This document shows positions 1 through 13,400 of a DNA stretch of 64,000 bases, in pieces (the stretch's first letter is position 1; each line of letters begins with the position of its first letter). The position numbers and the translations under genes are program-made. Source of the DNA: Apteryx mantelli (Eukaryota > Chordata > Aves > Apterygiformes > Apterygidae); assembly GCF_036417845.1 (NCBI RefSeq), contig NC_089994.1:14092001-14156000 (forward strand), given 5' to 3'. The notes beneath the pieces were generated by a model. That model saw only the letters and a program-made list of their open reading frames with translations, had not been told where the DNA came from and made no database searches.

Positions 1-3000
1 TAAAAATAAAAAAGAAAGAAGGAAAGAACAAAACTCACAAAACACAGCACAAGGTTTGACCCCAGGCTTGGCCGTCTGAACTGCCCACGCTGGACACGAT
101 AGCTATCCACGAGAGAGAGGAGAGTTTGGATGCCGGCACAGTGGCGGCAGTGAAGGCTGCCATTTGGCTGTGCACGAACAGCGATAGTCAAATGTGTGTG
201 TGATTGCCGTAAAGCAGTTGTGCGTCAGACTGTACCTAATGGTGTGTTAGATTGTACCTTATATGCTGGCACAGTATTGCTGTACTGCAGCAAAGACTGG
301 ATTGGAGCACATTTTTTTTCTTTTTCCTTTTTTTTTTTTTTGTCAGAAGATGTGTTCATTCACTTCTGCTTCTGAATGCTACACAGTTGACGTCTCATTA
401 AAGTTGGCCACTAAATTTATATTTCATTTTCCATAATTTCTGAACTTGCAAGAGAAAGACATTTGTTCTGTTTCATGGCGTTGGAGGGCAATAACTGCTA
501 CATCAAAAAACTTTTAAGGTCCCAAAACACATAGGTACCAATGAATTATAGCCACTGAAAGACACAACAGATGGCCAAATACATAAGATGAGGGGCTGGC
601 TTTATACCAGCTAGCCTTAAACAAATGGATTGTGCTGTAAATAATTACTGCATGAAGTGGCTTAGAATTTAATTTAGATACTTAGTCTATTTTTAAGCAG
701 TAAAATGAATCTTTCGCATTGTTGAAAATATGTATAATTTATTGACCTAGGTTCCACAAATAATAGGGTAAAAAAAAAATCACATTTTATTCAGTTAGCC
801 ATCTGTTTTGCTACATTATCGTGACTGCAAATGTGTTTTAAAGCTATATCAGAAGGGTGCATGCTGTAAATTTTAGCTTTGGAAGTATGTTGTGCAGTAA
901 GCATTTCTAACTAGCAGTGTGGGGCTTATAGAGTAAATACAGTTTTTGTTTACTATTATGTCTTTTAGATTGTCCCTCATTTTCTTCCTCCTATCTTATT
1001 TGCATCTTTTTTTGGCCTCTCTTCAGCTTTACTCCTCGATTACACCTCTTCATTTTTATTTTTATAGGTTTCTCTGGCTTCTATTCCAAACTCTAAGGCC
1101 TGTACTTCACATGCTGTCTAAGACTGGATTTTGTACTACAGCAGAATAGAGACTGGCCATCTTCCTTTTCTATGATGATCTTTTTTTTCTTTTTTTTTTT
1201 AAATCGGCTTTTATTTTGTGAACGTATAACAATCTAATGCCCTTTATAATAGCTGGAATATTCTTTACAGCAGAGAAAACACTCTGATGGAATGGTGCTA
1301 AGGTCAAAACCTTTTGCTATCTAACTATACGGAAAATGTACAAAATTTTCTAGTAATAGGGCCTGTTTCACCATCACCTGCCCAGCAACATGCAGCACTC
1401 CTGAGCATTCTGAGGTTATGAGATGTATTTTAAATGCTTGCTATAGTGCTCGTTTTTTTCTTCTTTAAATTGCAGACAGAAAATAGATCAGTTACAGCAA
1501 AGATCTCTGAGATATCAGTACTAGACGACAAAATAATTAGCTATGATTTCTGGTTGTTTCAAACCTTAAGGCAGGTTTGAAATAGATATGATTTTATGTT
1601 TATCTCATATTTATCTCATACTAAAAGCAAGCTATGTATGTGCTCAGCGTTTATAGATTCATGACCTTGTTAAATTTTGAACTTCCAAGACGATGAGAGT
1701 TACATTTTCAAATTCAAGCAAGATGTTATATTCCAGACCAAAAGATTTTTACACATAGTTTTCTGCCTTGTTAATTTAACAGATGGCCCTTCCTACCGTT
1801 GGCCTCCAGTAGGGACTTGACTTAATTAGACTGACACTTCCCCTGAGAGATAGATTTTTACAGTAAGATATTTTATAAGCTTGTCATCAAATCCCACCAT
1901 ACAACTGTCTAGTAGATAGTCATACAATACCAAAATCCTTGTAGGTTTAGAAGAAGCATTCAAATGGGTCGGAGTAACTAACAGGGCAAGCTTCAGGTAG
2001 TTTCTCAATAGATAGCTAACAACCCAGTTCTGCTTGTAGAGTTAACAGGAGCAGCTCCGAAATTCTAATCATCTAACCCGAGCTTCCTCCTAATTCTACA
2101 GGGTTTAACCAACAGATAATGGTCCAGCAGACACCCATACATTCTCTACTGTAATATTTGAGCAGCTCAGAATCAACAATAGATTTTATTCTTACATCTG
2201 CCATGTGAAAAATGATCCATATTTTGCAGGTGGAAAACAGTGGACATCATAGGATTGATCAACTAATCTGTCCAAGATGGCACATGAAAATCCTGACCGA
2301 ACTGGGAACTGAACTGTTGTCTCACTACATCTGCGCTGTGTCTATCAGACCTTCCTTCCTATAATGCAAGACTGCAGCGTGCACCCACCTGTAATTGGTA
2401 ACTCATTTGCTTGTAACAGATATGCACCTGAAGTAGCATGCTCAGGCTTCTGAAAGCATGCCAGCTCTCTTTATCACTGTTACAGGACTTCCATGATAAA
2501 CTTGAAGCCATGAGTTATCATTTCAGAGATTAGACTGTCCTTCCTCCACTATTCAACTAGGCTAATACAGGACCAAGGCTGGGGAAAAGAAATGGGTTAT
2601 GCCTATGGGTATAGATTTATTTTTCTTCCTGTGAAGAGAATCTTCCTGAAGGAGATCATAATTTCCAAACAAGAATATGTAGCCTTTTTTATAGCTCTCT
2701 ATAATAATTCTTACATAATTATATATAGAGATAGGTACAGCAACATAAAACTTACCATAAAAGGTGAGCAGCCACCAGCACCTACCATCTCACTCACCGA
2801 TAGCCCCATAGTTCTGAACTGAATGTGGGACTGTTTGAGAGCAAAACTCTTACGATGCTGAGTGCACCTGCACATGAACTCTATCATTAATGGAGCAGTT
2901 TAAGAGGCAGCACCGTAGCAGAGCTACCAGAAAAGTCTTTGAGAAAATACAGTAAGTGTCTCAACTAGCTGCTTACATCCTGGTGTACCAGTATAAAATG

Positions 3001-4351
3001 AAATGGGTTGTGGTAAACTGTGAGTTGTGACAGCTCAAAAGCTCGCACTTTTCTCATCTGCTGACTTAAACCATGCCAAACACACTTGCACTTCTACTGT
3101 AGAAACTTTGTCTCTGAATTGACTTCTGTTTGGGGTTTTTCCTTCTGTTTGGGCTTTTTTCTTCCTCTTTAACTCCCTAGAACTCACAGGAGGTTCATCA
3201 GATTGATTTTTGGTCAACTGTTGTTATGTGAGTAGTCCTGAAGAAAAGGTCTCCTGACAAAGGAGGTGACAGGTACTTAACATTTACTCCTCTCAGTTAC
3301 TGACTTAGTGGCTGTGTACTGTGTTGGCACGCTCCATTTCATCTCAACAACTACTGAACATTAAAAATTTGTCTAGCCTGCCACATGGATAACTTTGGAA
3401 ATGTCACAATCTGTCATAATTGTTGTTTCTATACTATTGTTGCTGGGAAACAGCATCTGCATCCACCTCTGAACAACTAGCATTTCAGAAAGGAAACGCA
3501 CGTTTGCCATCTCAGCATCACCTAATTTTCAGAATTCTTATGCTGCTCACTTAGTGAGCTTTCTTATGAAGAACTTAGTATGGCTGAAAAGCATGCTGGA
3601 AATGCAACATGTGATTACTCATTAGAAACAGCATGGGAGATTCATTATTAATACAAATCATGTAACAGTTTCTGTGATCATCAATGATAAACCAACATTC
3701 AGCAGCCACTAAAAAAAAACCAGAATAGTAGAAGGTCCCTGCCCAAAGAACTTCCACTTTAAGTACATTTATGTCTTTCCTAGAGAACATTTGATACTAA
3801 GCAGGGCCCTGCTTTGACAGGTATGAAATAAACCTGTCTATTAATTTTCAGTATTAAACTATTATTATTAAACTATTAATTTACGGTACCAATGGCAAAA
3901 AAATTAACTAAGCATGTCATTCAATCATTAATCATTTCAGAATTAAATAACCAAACACAGCTTTTAGATTGCTTTGTGAAAGGATGTAAAAATAAATGGA
4001 AGTCTAGTCTAGCAACATTACAAGGAAGTAGACATTGAATCAAGAATAGTAGCAGTCCCAATAAATCAGAATAATTCTCATATCTCAGGTCTGTAATGTT
4101 AGTTTAACAGGATTGAAAAAAATTACATTGTGTCCTTTAAAAATAAATAACTAGACAAACCATAAAAAACTGTCAGTTTAAGGGGGGAAAAAAACTTAAT
4201 TACTGACACTTGCAAAAAGAAATAGTTTAGTTTAGTCTTCACCAGCTTTAAAATGGGGACATAAAACGTTGACATGTGTTTCCACAGATAAAAGGCTATT
4301 TCAGATTCATTGTAACCTCACTGAACACCCTCATTGCAAAGATGCAATTAC
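1..4351. other. GLT1D1 intron 10 (partial)
   Basis: No coding exon recognised on either strand. The sequence is AT-rich with poly-T/poly-A runs (for example near 310-340 and 1183-1200). The short ORFs have no recognisable motif. Confidence 0.7.
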
Positions 4352-4472
4352 CTCCAGAATTGCAGCAGACATTCCCTCTGAAATGGAGCTGTTCACCACA
4401 GCAAAGCACCTTTTCATAGCAGCATGAAGATCATCTTGTGACATCTCCTGTAACAAATGTACTCCAGGTGCC
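4352..4472 (-). CDS. GLT1D1: GLT1D1 exon 10 (E-x7-E motif)
   Basis: Completes R220 and encodes residues 221-260, including [20 protein letters not shown] followed by the [10 protein letters not shown] block. E252 and E260 form the E-x7-E motif of GT-4 family transferases, where the glutamates contact the nucleotide-sugar donor. The exon stops exactly after the second glutamate, at donor GTAATT from 4351; the acceptor is TTATTTCTAG ending at 4473. The next exon should begin with the conserved AMDLEVPVLA-type segment; I searched 1-4351 by eye and did not find it, so it lies outside the window. Confidence 0.94.
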
Positions 4473-7400
4473 CTAGAAATAAGGCACGCACAATTAGGAC
4501 ACTTGCTAGTATAAGCTCTAAGAATTTTACTCCCTAAAACTTAGGGCAATGATGGAAAATGGCCAGAATGGTTCAGACAGAGGCGCCTGCCTCTCCATGA
4601 GGTCACTAAGCCAGGTGTGAGCACAAGTGCATCTGACCCTGAACCAGCTACCTGTCAACTAGACCTGGCTAAATGTTGCTCTTTTGACTCCACAGTATGT
4701 AACACCCAGCTTCTGTAGACATAAATAACTATATCAACTGCAGTATCAAAGCATGATTACAGGAGACATTTTCCATTAATAACCTGAAAGGAACCAACAA
4801 AAATATTCTCTCTCTGAAAATGGAATTGCAAAACACATACTTTATGCAGATTTTTAACTCTGAGGCATATAACCAATATTAACAATCAGAGAAGGTTGTT
4901 CTGCTCTAGCCAGGCAACTCTATTTACTTCAGAAAAAAAAAACAAAAATAAAACCTCTCTTCTCTGAAATTTATACCTTTCAATTAGGAAGTGCATAAAC
5001 TAGAAACAGAAAAAAAGCTACTCAGGGTTATCTTGTCCCCCTACTCGCTCACCCACCAACAGCATGCAAAATCTTGCAGAAGTCAAAGTAAAAGAAAGAA
5101 TGAAAAGGCCCAAAAGAATAAGTGTAAATCATACCTAAATCAAAATCGAAACCTAAATGTGATTGAACACAAAACATGAAGAGATCTACTGGTTATCCTA
5201 AAATTTAAAATGTATACACTATCTGGTCTGAGAACATTATGTGCCAAATTATCAGAACACATTCATTTTAGTCATACAGAGAGTAGTGCATCTATGTCTA
5301 TTGTATATACAAATGAGTGTTTATGCACATGGTCTAAAAAGCCAGCCAGCCAGCCAGCAGCTTTAATTTGAAGCAGATAAAAGGCATAAAATTAGCTTCT
5401 TACCTTTTAACCTTTTCTTTGACTTCACTTGTAAAAAGTGGATCAACCTAGAAAGAAATATATACATAGGTATATGGCACTACGTTAGCACTACAGCATA
5501 CATTTGAAATACCCAGAAGAGAAAAACAAATGCACATCAGTTTTAGCGCATTTTTGCTAAATTTTAAATGCATGAGTAAGCTGAGCTTTAAAATCATACC
5601 AGAGACAGGTAATTCGGTAGAGTAACTTTTGATTCTTGGGATGGGTGCTCTTGTGAGTGATTGACACTTAGAACAGACGTCTTGCTAGGGATGTTGGTGC
5701 TCAGGACAGTGCATGTGAATTGACTGCTCCACTCGTAAAGCTTTACATGGCTACTCTTAATTCAGGGTAGCTTTGGGATACCCTCAAAAGGGAGGTTTCA
5801 TTTCTTGTCCTCTGACACCCCTCTGGCTGCAGGTTCTAATAGCTATAGATCTACTTAAAATGAATGAAGGATTGGTTTCCGATTGCTCTGCTAATGCTAT
5901 CATGATTCAAATGACTGATTTGACAACTTACTGTCTAAGTGAGGAACAATGCACTGATGTGCCAAGTAATTGTCCCTTTATGTATGGGGTAACCAGTGTG
6001 AGGAAGAAAAGGGACTTTTCAGGCTTTAGTTAACACAGGAAACAACCTGCATGTAAACTGAGACGGTCAAAGAGATTTTATGAACATTATGCAATTTGCT
6101 TGAAAATTAATAAACACAAACTTATACAAAATAAGCTAGAATTATTAAAAATTGTTTAAGACAGGCAATTAACTCCAGCAAGTTTATTTACAAAGCTTAA
6201 CTACGTCTGTTATTCTCATTTAACATGTTTAAAAGAAATAAACAGAATTTGGAAATCCTTAACTAGACATGAAGAACAGCACTGGACTTGTTTTTATTAA
6301 GGCAGACTGAATATATTAGCTTAATTTATGACAGGCTGCATAGCACACAGCAATTGAAAGCACTGGGGACAGCATGGCTTATTTTTTTAATGCATGCTAA
6401 TGTGTTATTTCTTTGTTACAAATTACAAGACAGAAACAGTAACAGAACAATTTAGAAAACTTCTGGAAAAAAGTCAGAAGTGATTTTATAGCTATGATTG
6501 TGTACTTTGAACAAAAGAATAATTATGTCATGAAACCTGGGGCTTCATAAATCAAAAGATTCATGCAACTCACTCTTGCACTCTGGAATGAATTCCTATT
6601 GCATATAAAAAACAAAAGGCTCACATAACTGCTTTAGAAAGTATTTTCAGTAACAGTGTGGGAGAAAACAGGTGCCCTTTCCTGAAGTAATACCTAATCC
6701 TGGCAACAGAGTATGATAGCGACCTGTACTCTAACCAATATGCCAATTCACAGGTTCCTTAGATATTTTATATTGAACTTCATGATTGCTATTTCTATAT
6801 AAACACATTTTCAGCTTTCTCCCCAAAGTACTATTTTAATGTCAAGTTCCTCTCAGGAGGAACTATACTGTGTTTCCATTGAAATCAATGGAGTACATGC
6901 AAGTGATTTAATGAGCCGTGAGATATGGGCTTTTGCTCTTCTACCTTTAGAAGGATGAAAAAAAGAAGTATGGCCTGTGACTCATAAAATTTGTAAGATA
7001 TTAATTTCTATCCTATCTATTCATGTGGAAGCCAAGAAATTGCCATCTGACAACAGTCCTTTAAGCTGTATTCTTCTGTTGGTAGATATTCCAAGAAGCC
7101 TGGCCTGAATATGAAAATTCAGTTAAAATATTACTTTCAGGATGGGTGTAGCAATACTTGGAAAAGCAACAGTGATCCCTGAGAGCTACATTTAGGAACT
7201 TGAGGGGGCACAGTTATCTAACCACAGTCTCATTATAACAGAAAATTAGATACAATATAAGCTGTTCAGTAAGTTGGAAATGCACTTCAAAGATGTGAAT
7301 GCTTCCTAAGCCAACTGACTATGGCAGGATGCCTGGGAACTTAGCACATTCTCAGAAAAAACTATGGAAAAGACAGGCTTATTTCAACCCAAAGTATCTC

Positions 7401-10400
7401 AATGGTCCAGTTCCTTCTACAGATAGAGGGGTATTTCCTGCCATATTTTAGTTTGTTATCTATCAATGCACCAGGCAAATACGCTCATAAGTTACCTATC
7501 ATTTTTTGTTAAACAATCCGCTGTGCACAGTTCTTTAACACAGCGAAAGCCTTTAGAGAGCTACATATTTCATCAGAGGAAGGCAGCTTGCACGGTATGA
7601 ACAGTTTCTAGCAGAACAGATGAGATGACACATGGACAATGCAGTGGGTACATAGCAAGAAACCACACCTAACAGGACCAGGGATCCTATTAAGGAAGTT
7701 CTACTCTCCTGACAGGCAAAGAAACATCTGGGACACGTTTGACACTGCAAAAAGTCACGGAACAAATGTTGTCCAAAGATGAAGGTTCTTGTTAAGCACA
7801 GGACCTACAGTGATCAAAATCTAGGGGACCTTCTATAAACACACTACGCTAAATTGCTGTGAACTCAAACTGAAGAAATGGTGCAGAAACATCTTCATTA
7901 TGATGTCGGGACTACTGTGGCTTTGTGGTTTATTAAGCTTTGCAGAAAAAAAAAACAGATCTTAGTACATTTAAAGTTCTGTCAGAAGACTGCCCTGAGT
8001 AATACAGAGTCAAAAGCTATTTCTGCAAACATATTTAATACGGATAGGGCATTTGCTCGGTATCTGCGGTTTGCAAGGTTTTGACAGTATCGCTGGGAAA
8101 GGAACCGGCTTTATTCACAGCAGCAGGTGACCCCACATTACAATTTTTATCTGTTCAATTGTTGAGCAGGCTCAGCAAGAATGAGCATCCCCAGAAAAAC
8201 ACAACTGCTGTCTGCAGCAGAACGCAATCTGCCTGCGGCAAATGCACCAGAAGTTTAGGAACCTGACTAACATATTGAATTCAGGCATTCTACACCGGCT
8301 TTTCCATACTTCAGAAAATGTAACGTCTTCTGACCTAACCTGCAGCACTACTACTTCAATGTGGGACAACTAACAACTTGCCAAAAATATAATTTTCAAT
8401 CATCTGCTGAAATAATTTGGCAAATTGGACCTAAATTAGCAAAACTTTAAATCTGAAACAAACATTGGCAACCCATTTTTAAAATATTGAAACAGTGAAT
8501 TTCAATATTTCTAACAAAATTTCAGTTGAAGAAAGGTTTTCTTGAAAACCAAGGAAACAAAGGGTTAGAAGAGTTGTCAGCATAACAGTGGAAGTAGTTC
8601 TTTTTCCTTTCAAAAACATCTCAGTGAGTAGGACACTTATTTAGAATGTAGCTGGCAGAATTTCATATTCCTCTTCAGGCTTAAGGAATTTTAAATTTTA
8701 TCATTGTCTCCTATCTGACTTTCCTAATCATTGTGCTGTGGGATATTCTGGAGCAGAATACAGACTGCTTAAATATGTGAACAAAGCAAAAGTGAAGAAA
8801 ATGAATTTTCTAAGGAATAAGAGATTATGCTCTGAATTAGGCATAAAATGGATTTGAATCCAGCCTTTTACAACCTGACTGATGATCCTGCATTCTGCTT
8901 TCCTGAGTAAAAGAAAAGTGACACTGTGAGCAATGCTATTGTCCTAACTCTTTGTTTTTTTGGCTTTTATTACATATGACCAAAAGTTAACCATTCTATT
9001 ATGCACCAAATGAAACATCCTTCTTGACAGGAAACAATTTTTTGGGTGAAAAAGACAGGTGATATTTATTTTTTAATTTCAGATTGATCTAGACCAAATC
9101 CTTTTGAATTTTAATTTTCTTTGTCCATACATTTTCAAAAACACATGATTTACTTACATTATCAAGGATTTCCATATTTCTAATAAGGAGGTACTAGATT
9201 CTCTCTAAGCAAATATTAATTATCTATACATCCTGATCACTTGCATGCCCAACATCTTATCAGAATTCTAAAATCTGTAAATAGAACCTAATAAATAGAT
9301 TTAACCTTTATATATATATATAAATGCACATGTGTGTGCACACACGTGTGTGTCTAAATTCATACATATGTAGATATAGAACTATTGCTATCCACGTTCA
9401 CCAGCAGAAAGATGTACATCACTGTATTTGATAATGCTCCCAAAGATACCACAACAAATCAGTGACAGCCAGAAACAGAACTCATGCCTCAACAGTTCTA
9501 GAGAAAGGAAGAAATCACTACCTTAGATCTACATTTTTATGAATAACTAAGTTTAAATTGTAGATATTTTATGAAATTGTAAGTTCAGACATTTATGCAA
9601 AATTTATTTGTTGCATTGACCACTTGTGGAAGTGGGGTTAAGGGTCTATTATTTGCCAGGTGAGTTGCAGGATGTTTCTACATACAAAGGATGAACCAAA
9701 ACCCCCAAGTTTATAAACACTGTCAAGGCAGTTAAGGGAAAGCGACTGGGATAGAGCCCAAGTTACTGAAATGCTGTCATGATGGACAGTGAGGAATTAC
9801 TTAGCACAGCAGAAGATTGTGGGGTGTATGCCAGAGAAATGGTGAAATTAAGAAAAACAAATAAAGGTTGTATATAGAAGCAACTTTCCAATACTGAAGG
9901 AAGTTTGCACATGGAATATTTTTCCAAAAAGTGGTGAGAGTGACATTAGTTGTTTCATTTTAAAATTCACCCAGAAAACATACAGTAGGTAGCAGTCATA
10001 TATTATAAGGAGATGGGCTACATGACCTGATAGGTCCTTCCATCTCTGGAGGCAGATATTCAACTAAAACTGTATCAACAGGCATGGAAAGAAGTTGGAC
10101 AGCTGAAAAATAGCTGTCAATGAAAAACAGTATCATTATAAACACAGCAATATTCTGTACTGTCTACAAGAATGGTTAAGAATTACACAGAGCATACAAA
10201 GCGGGCTTCAAGCGGTTACCCAACAGCTGAACACAAGTTCTGTGGTCTTAACTTTTAAAAGGTTTTATAAGCTTCTATTCTTGGAACGTAGACTTGCTGA
10301 AAATTAGCTATTATTTCAAATTGCTTCATTATTTAAAACAGAAATAGAAGGAAAATTGGAGGAGGACATAAATGCCGGAAGTGCTACATTATACAGGACC

Positions 10401-13400
10401 TAATCCTGAGACAAGTGTGCCTAGCAAATGCAAGAAAAGGCCAATAATCTAATATGAGCAAAGCAGAAAACAGCATGTGGGCTTTATTCTTTTTATTCTT
10501 AATATTATTCTTAATTAATATTATTCTTAATGTATTCTTTTTTTAATATTCATAATAAATATGACTTGCTTCACAGGTAGTGCCACTGATTCTCTTAGGA
10601 TTGTGTGGTTTGAGAATTAATGTGAGTAAGAAAAGCAGAGCTAAACACCAGTAGAGCTAAACACATGGAAGGCACCTGAGATTTATTTTAGCACACAAAA
10701 TAATTCTCTGATTGGCCCTCCTTTAACAATAATTTAATACTATGAGAGGAATACGTTTTTAAATGTTTGAAGGAGGTTCAGTCCTTGATTCCTTCTATGC
10801 ACTGCCATAGGGTTATTTCTGGTAACTTACTGTAATGACAGCTCATGAAAAATTAAAACAAATATGAAAGAGAACCAAAATGTCTAAAATCCACACTGGA
10901 GGCAGCAAGTGCATCTCTTGATTCTAAAGCACAACTTCAATATACCTGCTCTAGATTTACCTTCCACACCAGTTCACTTTCAAATCATTTTGTGTATTAG
11001 CGTGGAAAAAATGCGGATAAAAATAGAAATGTAAAAATGGCTTTTAAAAAATAAAAATAAAAAATAAAAAAGCCCCTCTCTCCAGAGCTGTGGGAAGCTG
11101 CATAAATGAACCTCATTCTGCACAGAATTGGGAGAAGCACTTAGATGGCTCAGAGACTTATTTCCCCTCTCACTCATCCCAATTTTCAGTGCATTCACCA
11201 CCATTGAGGATCCGGCCCACAGCAAATACTGTGCTGGCAAATACTTAGGTAGGGTATTGGTTAGAGTTAGATGTGGGGATTATTCTTCTTCATCTCATAG
11301 TTCTGAAAATAATAATTAATTTGGTAGTTTGTACTTTTTTAGCACTATACTTAACAAAAGTCATAAAAACATCATTTACATGTACATGGAAGATTTCTAT
11401 TTAAAGGCCTCAATTTCTGCAGGTGAAATCAGATCTCAGAGTGGTAATAACCGGAAACTGGTGGTGCATGCTCAAATGGGTTTTAAAAGACCACATGAAA
11501 AGAAATCTATCATGTGCAGAGGGCTAGCAGAGGATTTCTGCAACACATTTAACACCTTTTAAGCATTTAAGGCAGACTTGGACTTAGCTAAAGAGGTCCA
11601 TGCTTCCTTTTTCAGAGATGTTCAGTCTGGCCACTTGCTAAAAAGTCATGATACTTGATTTAAAAATCATTTGGAGGCAGAGGGGGGAAGAGGGCAATTG
11701 TTTTTCTTGTCTATCTTCATGGTTTTTGAACATTTAAGCCCACATTTTCACATCTTTCTCTGCAACTAGGAGAATAAGGTAATTTCATGATAATGACTGT
11801 GATAGTTGTGATTTTAAACTCTTTCAGGAGCCAGGACTTTACGATAAGCAAAACATATTGCTGCAAAACTCATGATAAAATTTTGAGATGGCAATCCAAC
11901 CATGCATTTTGCCCAACGAGAGTTAGCAACTAAAAAAGAGCAGGCATTTTACAGATTGACTTGCTTGTGAAAAATAGAATTAGAAGTTATAACTTTCAAA
12001 TGTAGATGTCAAACAGGGTCCTTATAATCCATGGAAAAAAAATGAAAACAGAACATTAATATTAGCCAGCACTTGTACTAAAATATGCATAATTCATTTC
12101 CAATAAATGATGTCAGCTTAATCTGAGGTTTGGACATATAAGAATAACTCCGGTTTTTGATTTTTTAACTTTTGTTCAACCCCACCTCCTCTCTCAGACA
12201 TCTGTAACCCAAGTTTTAGTGCAGACTCCAAATACGAAACAGACTTCACCCATTTTATTTGTCAGCTCGAGTTCTGTCCTTGCTGACTGGTGTCAGACAG
12301 AAACCTAACATCATTTTGCACCTGCTGACAACTGTTAATTATGTACAAATTCAGACCGCCAGAAATGGCATCAAAATCTAAATGGAATGGAACAAAGACA
12401 CATACCTCCACATGAACAAAAGATGTGAGAATGGGAATAATGAGCATGTGATATCACTTCCACAGTATTAAAAAATTCTCATTAACAATACTTGCTAAAA
12501 ATATTTTTAGATGGTAACTGTTGCCTTTCAAAATATTTGATAGGCTTGCTTATAAATTACTTATATTGAAATAGGCATTTCTGGTATTAAGTTTGCAAGA
12601 GATCACATTTTTACTGCTTTCTGATTTTCTAACAAACTTCATACTATCCAACAGGTACAAAGAATCTGACTTAAAAACCCAAATATTTTGACACTTTTTA
12701 TCTTCAAAAGCTGGTTCTGTAGTCAAATGTAACACTAAATGTTTTGCTCTAAGAGACCATAATCAATGAATAGCATTACCAAGTGATACACATGAACTAG
12801 ACACAAAAATTAAGTACTCCAAATGTGTCTAGCCCAAGCCTTTGGAACAAGAAAATTCACTATCTGTAGAACAAATCTTCAGTTGCTGTAAACTCCACTG
12901 AGGTACTCCACTGATGACAGTTTGCATTAAAAAAAAAAAAACTTAAGCGAATAGAGTTGGGCTACCTCAGTGCCTATGCTCTTAGAAACCCCTCTTAGCT
13001 GCTTTCCCTTTTAGCACACGAATTATGCTAAGTGAATATTCTTTGTAATGAGAGAGTCAAATTCATATGCAGTGCAAGACAGAAATAAGGGTTGGAGTCT
13101 GAAGCCTACACAGTCCATATACTGGAGACACGGGACCAGAAATGTAAGCTCTGCAAGGTACGAAAAATGCTGACTGCGGCCCCTCAGCTAATAGCAGAAC
13201 CCTGAATTTTGGAGAACACAACACCAGTGTCTGTTCCCCTTCCACAACATAGGCTGCTGTTGAAAGCAGCTTTTTAAACTATTAGGTTTGTACCTTGTTA
13301 TCTTTATAAAAGTTAGAAGTCCTCTGACTCAGGTTCCATTTGGAAAGAATTATGGAAGTATCTCATATGTGAGTAAATGGAAATATTTAGTAATAAACAA

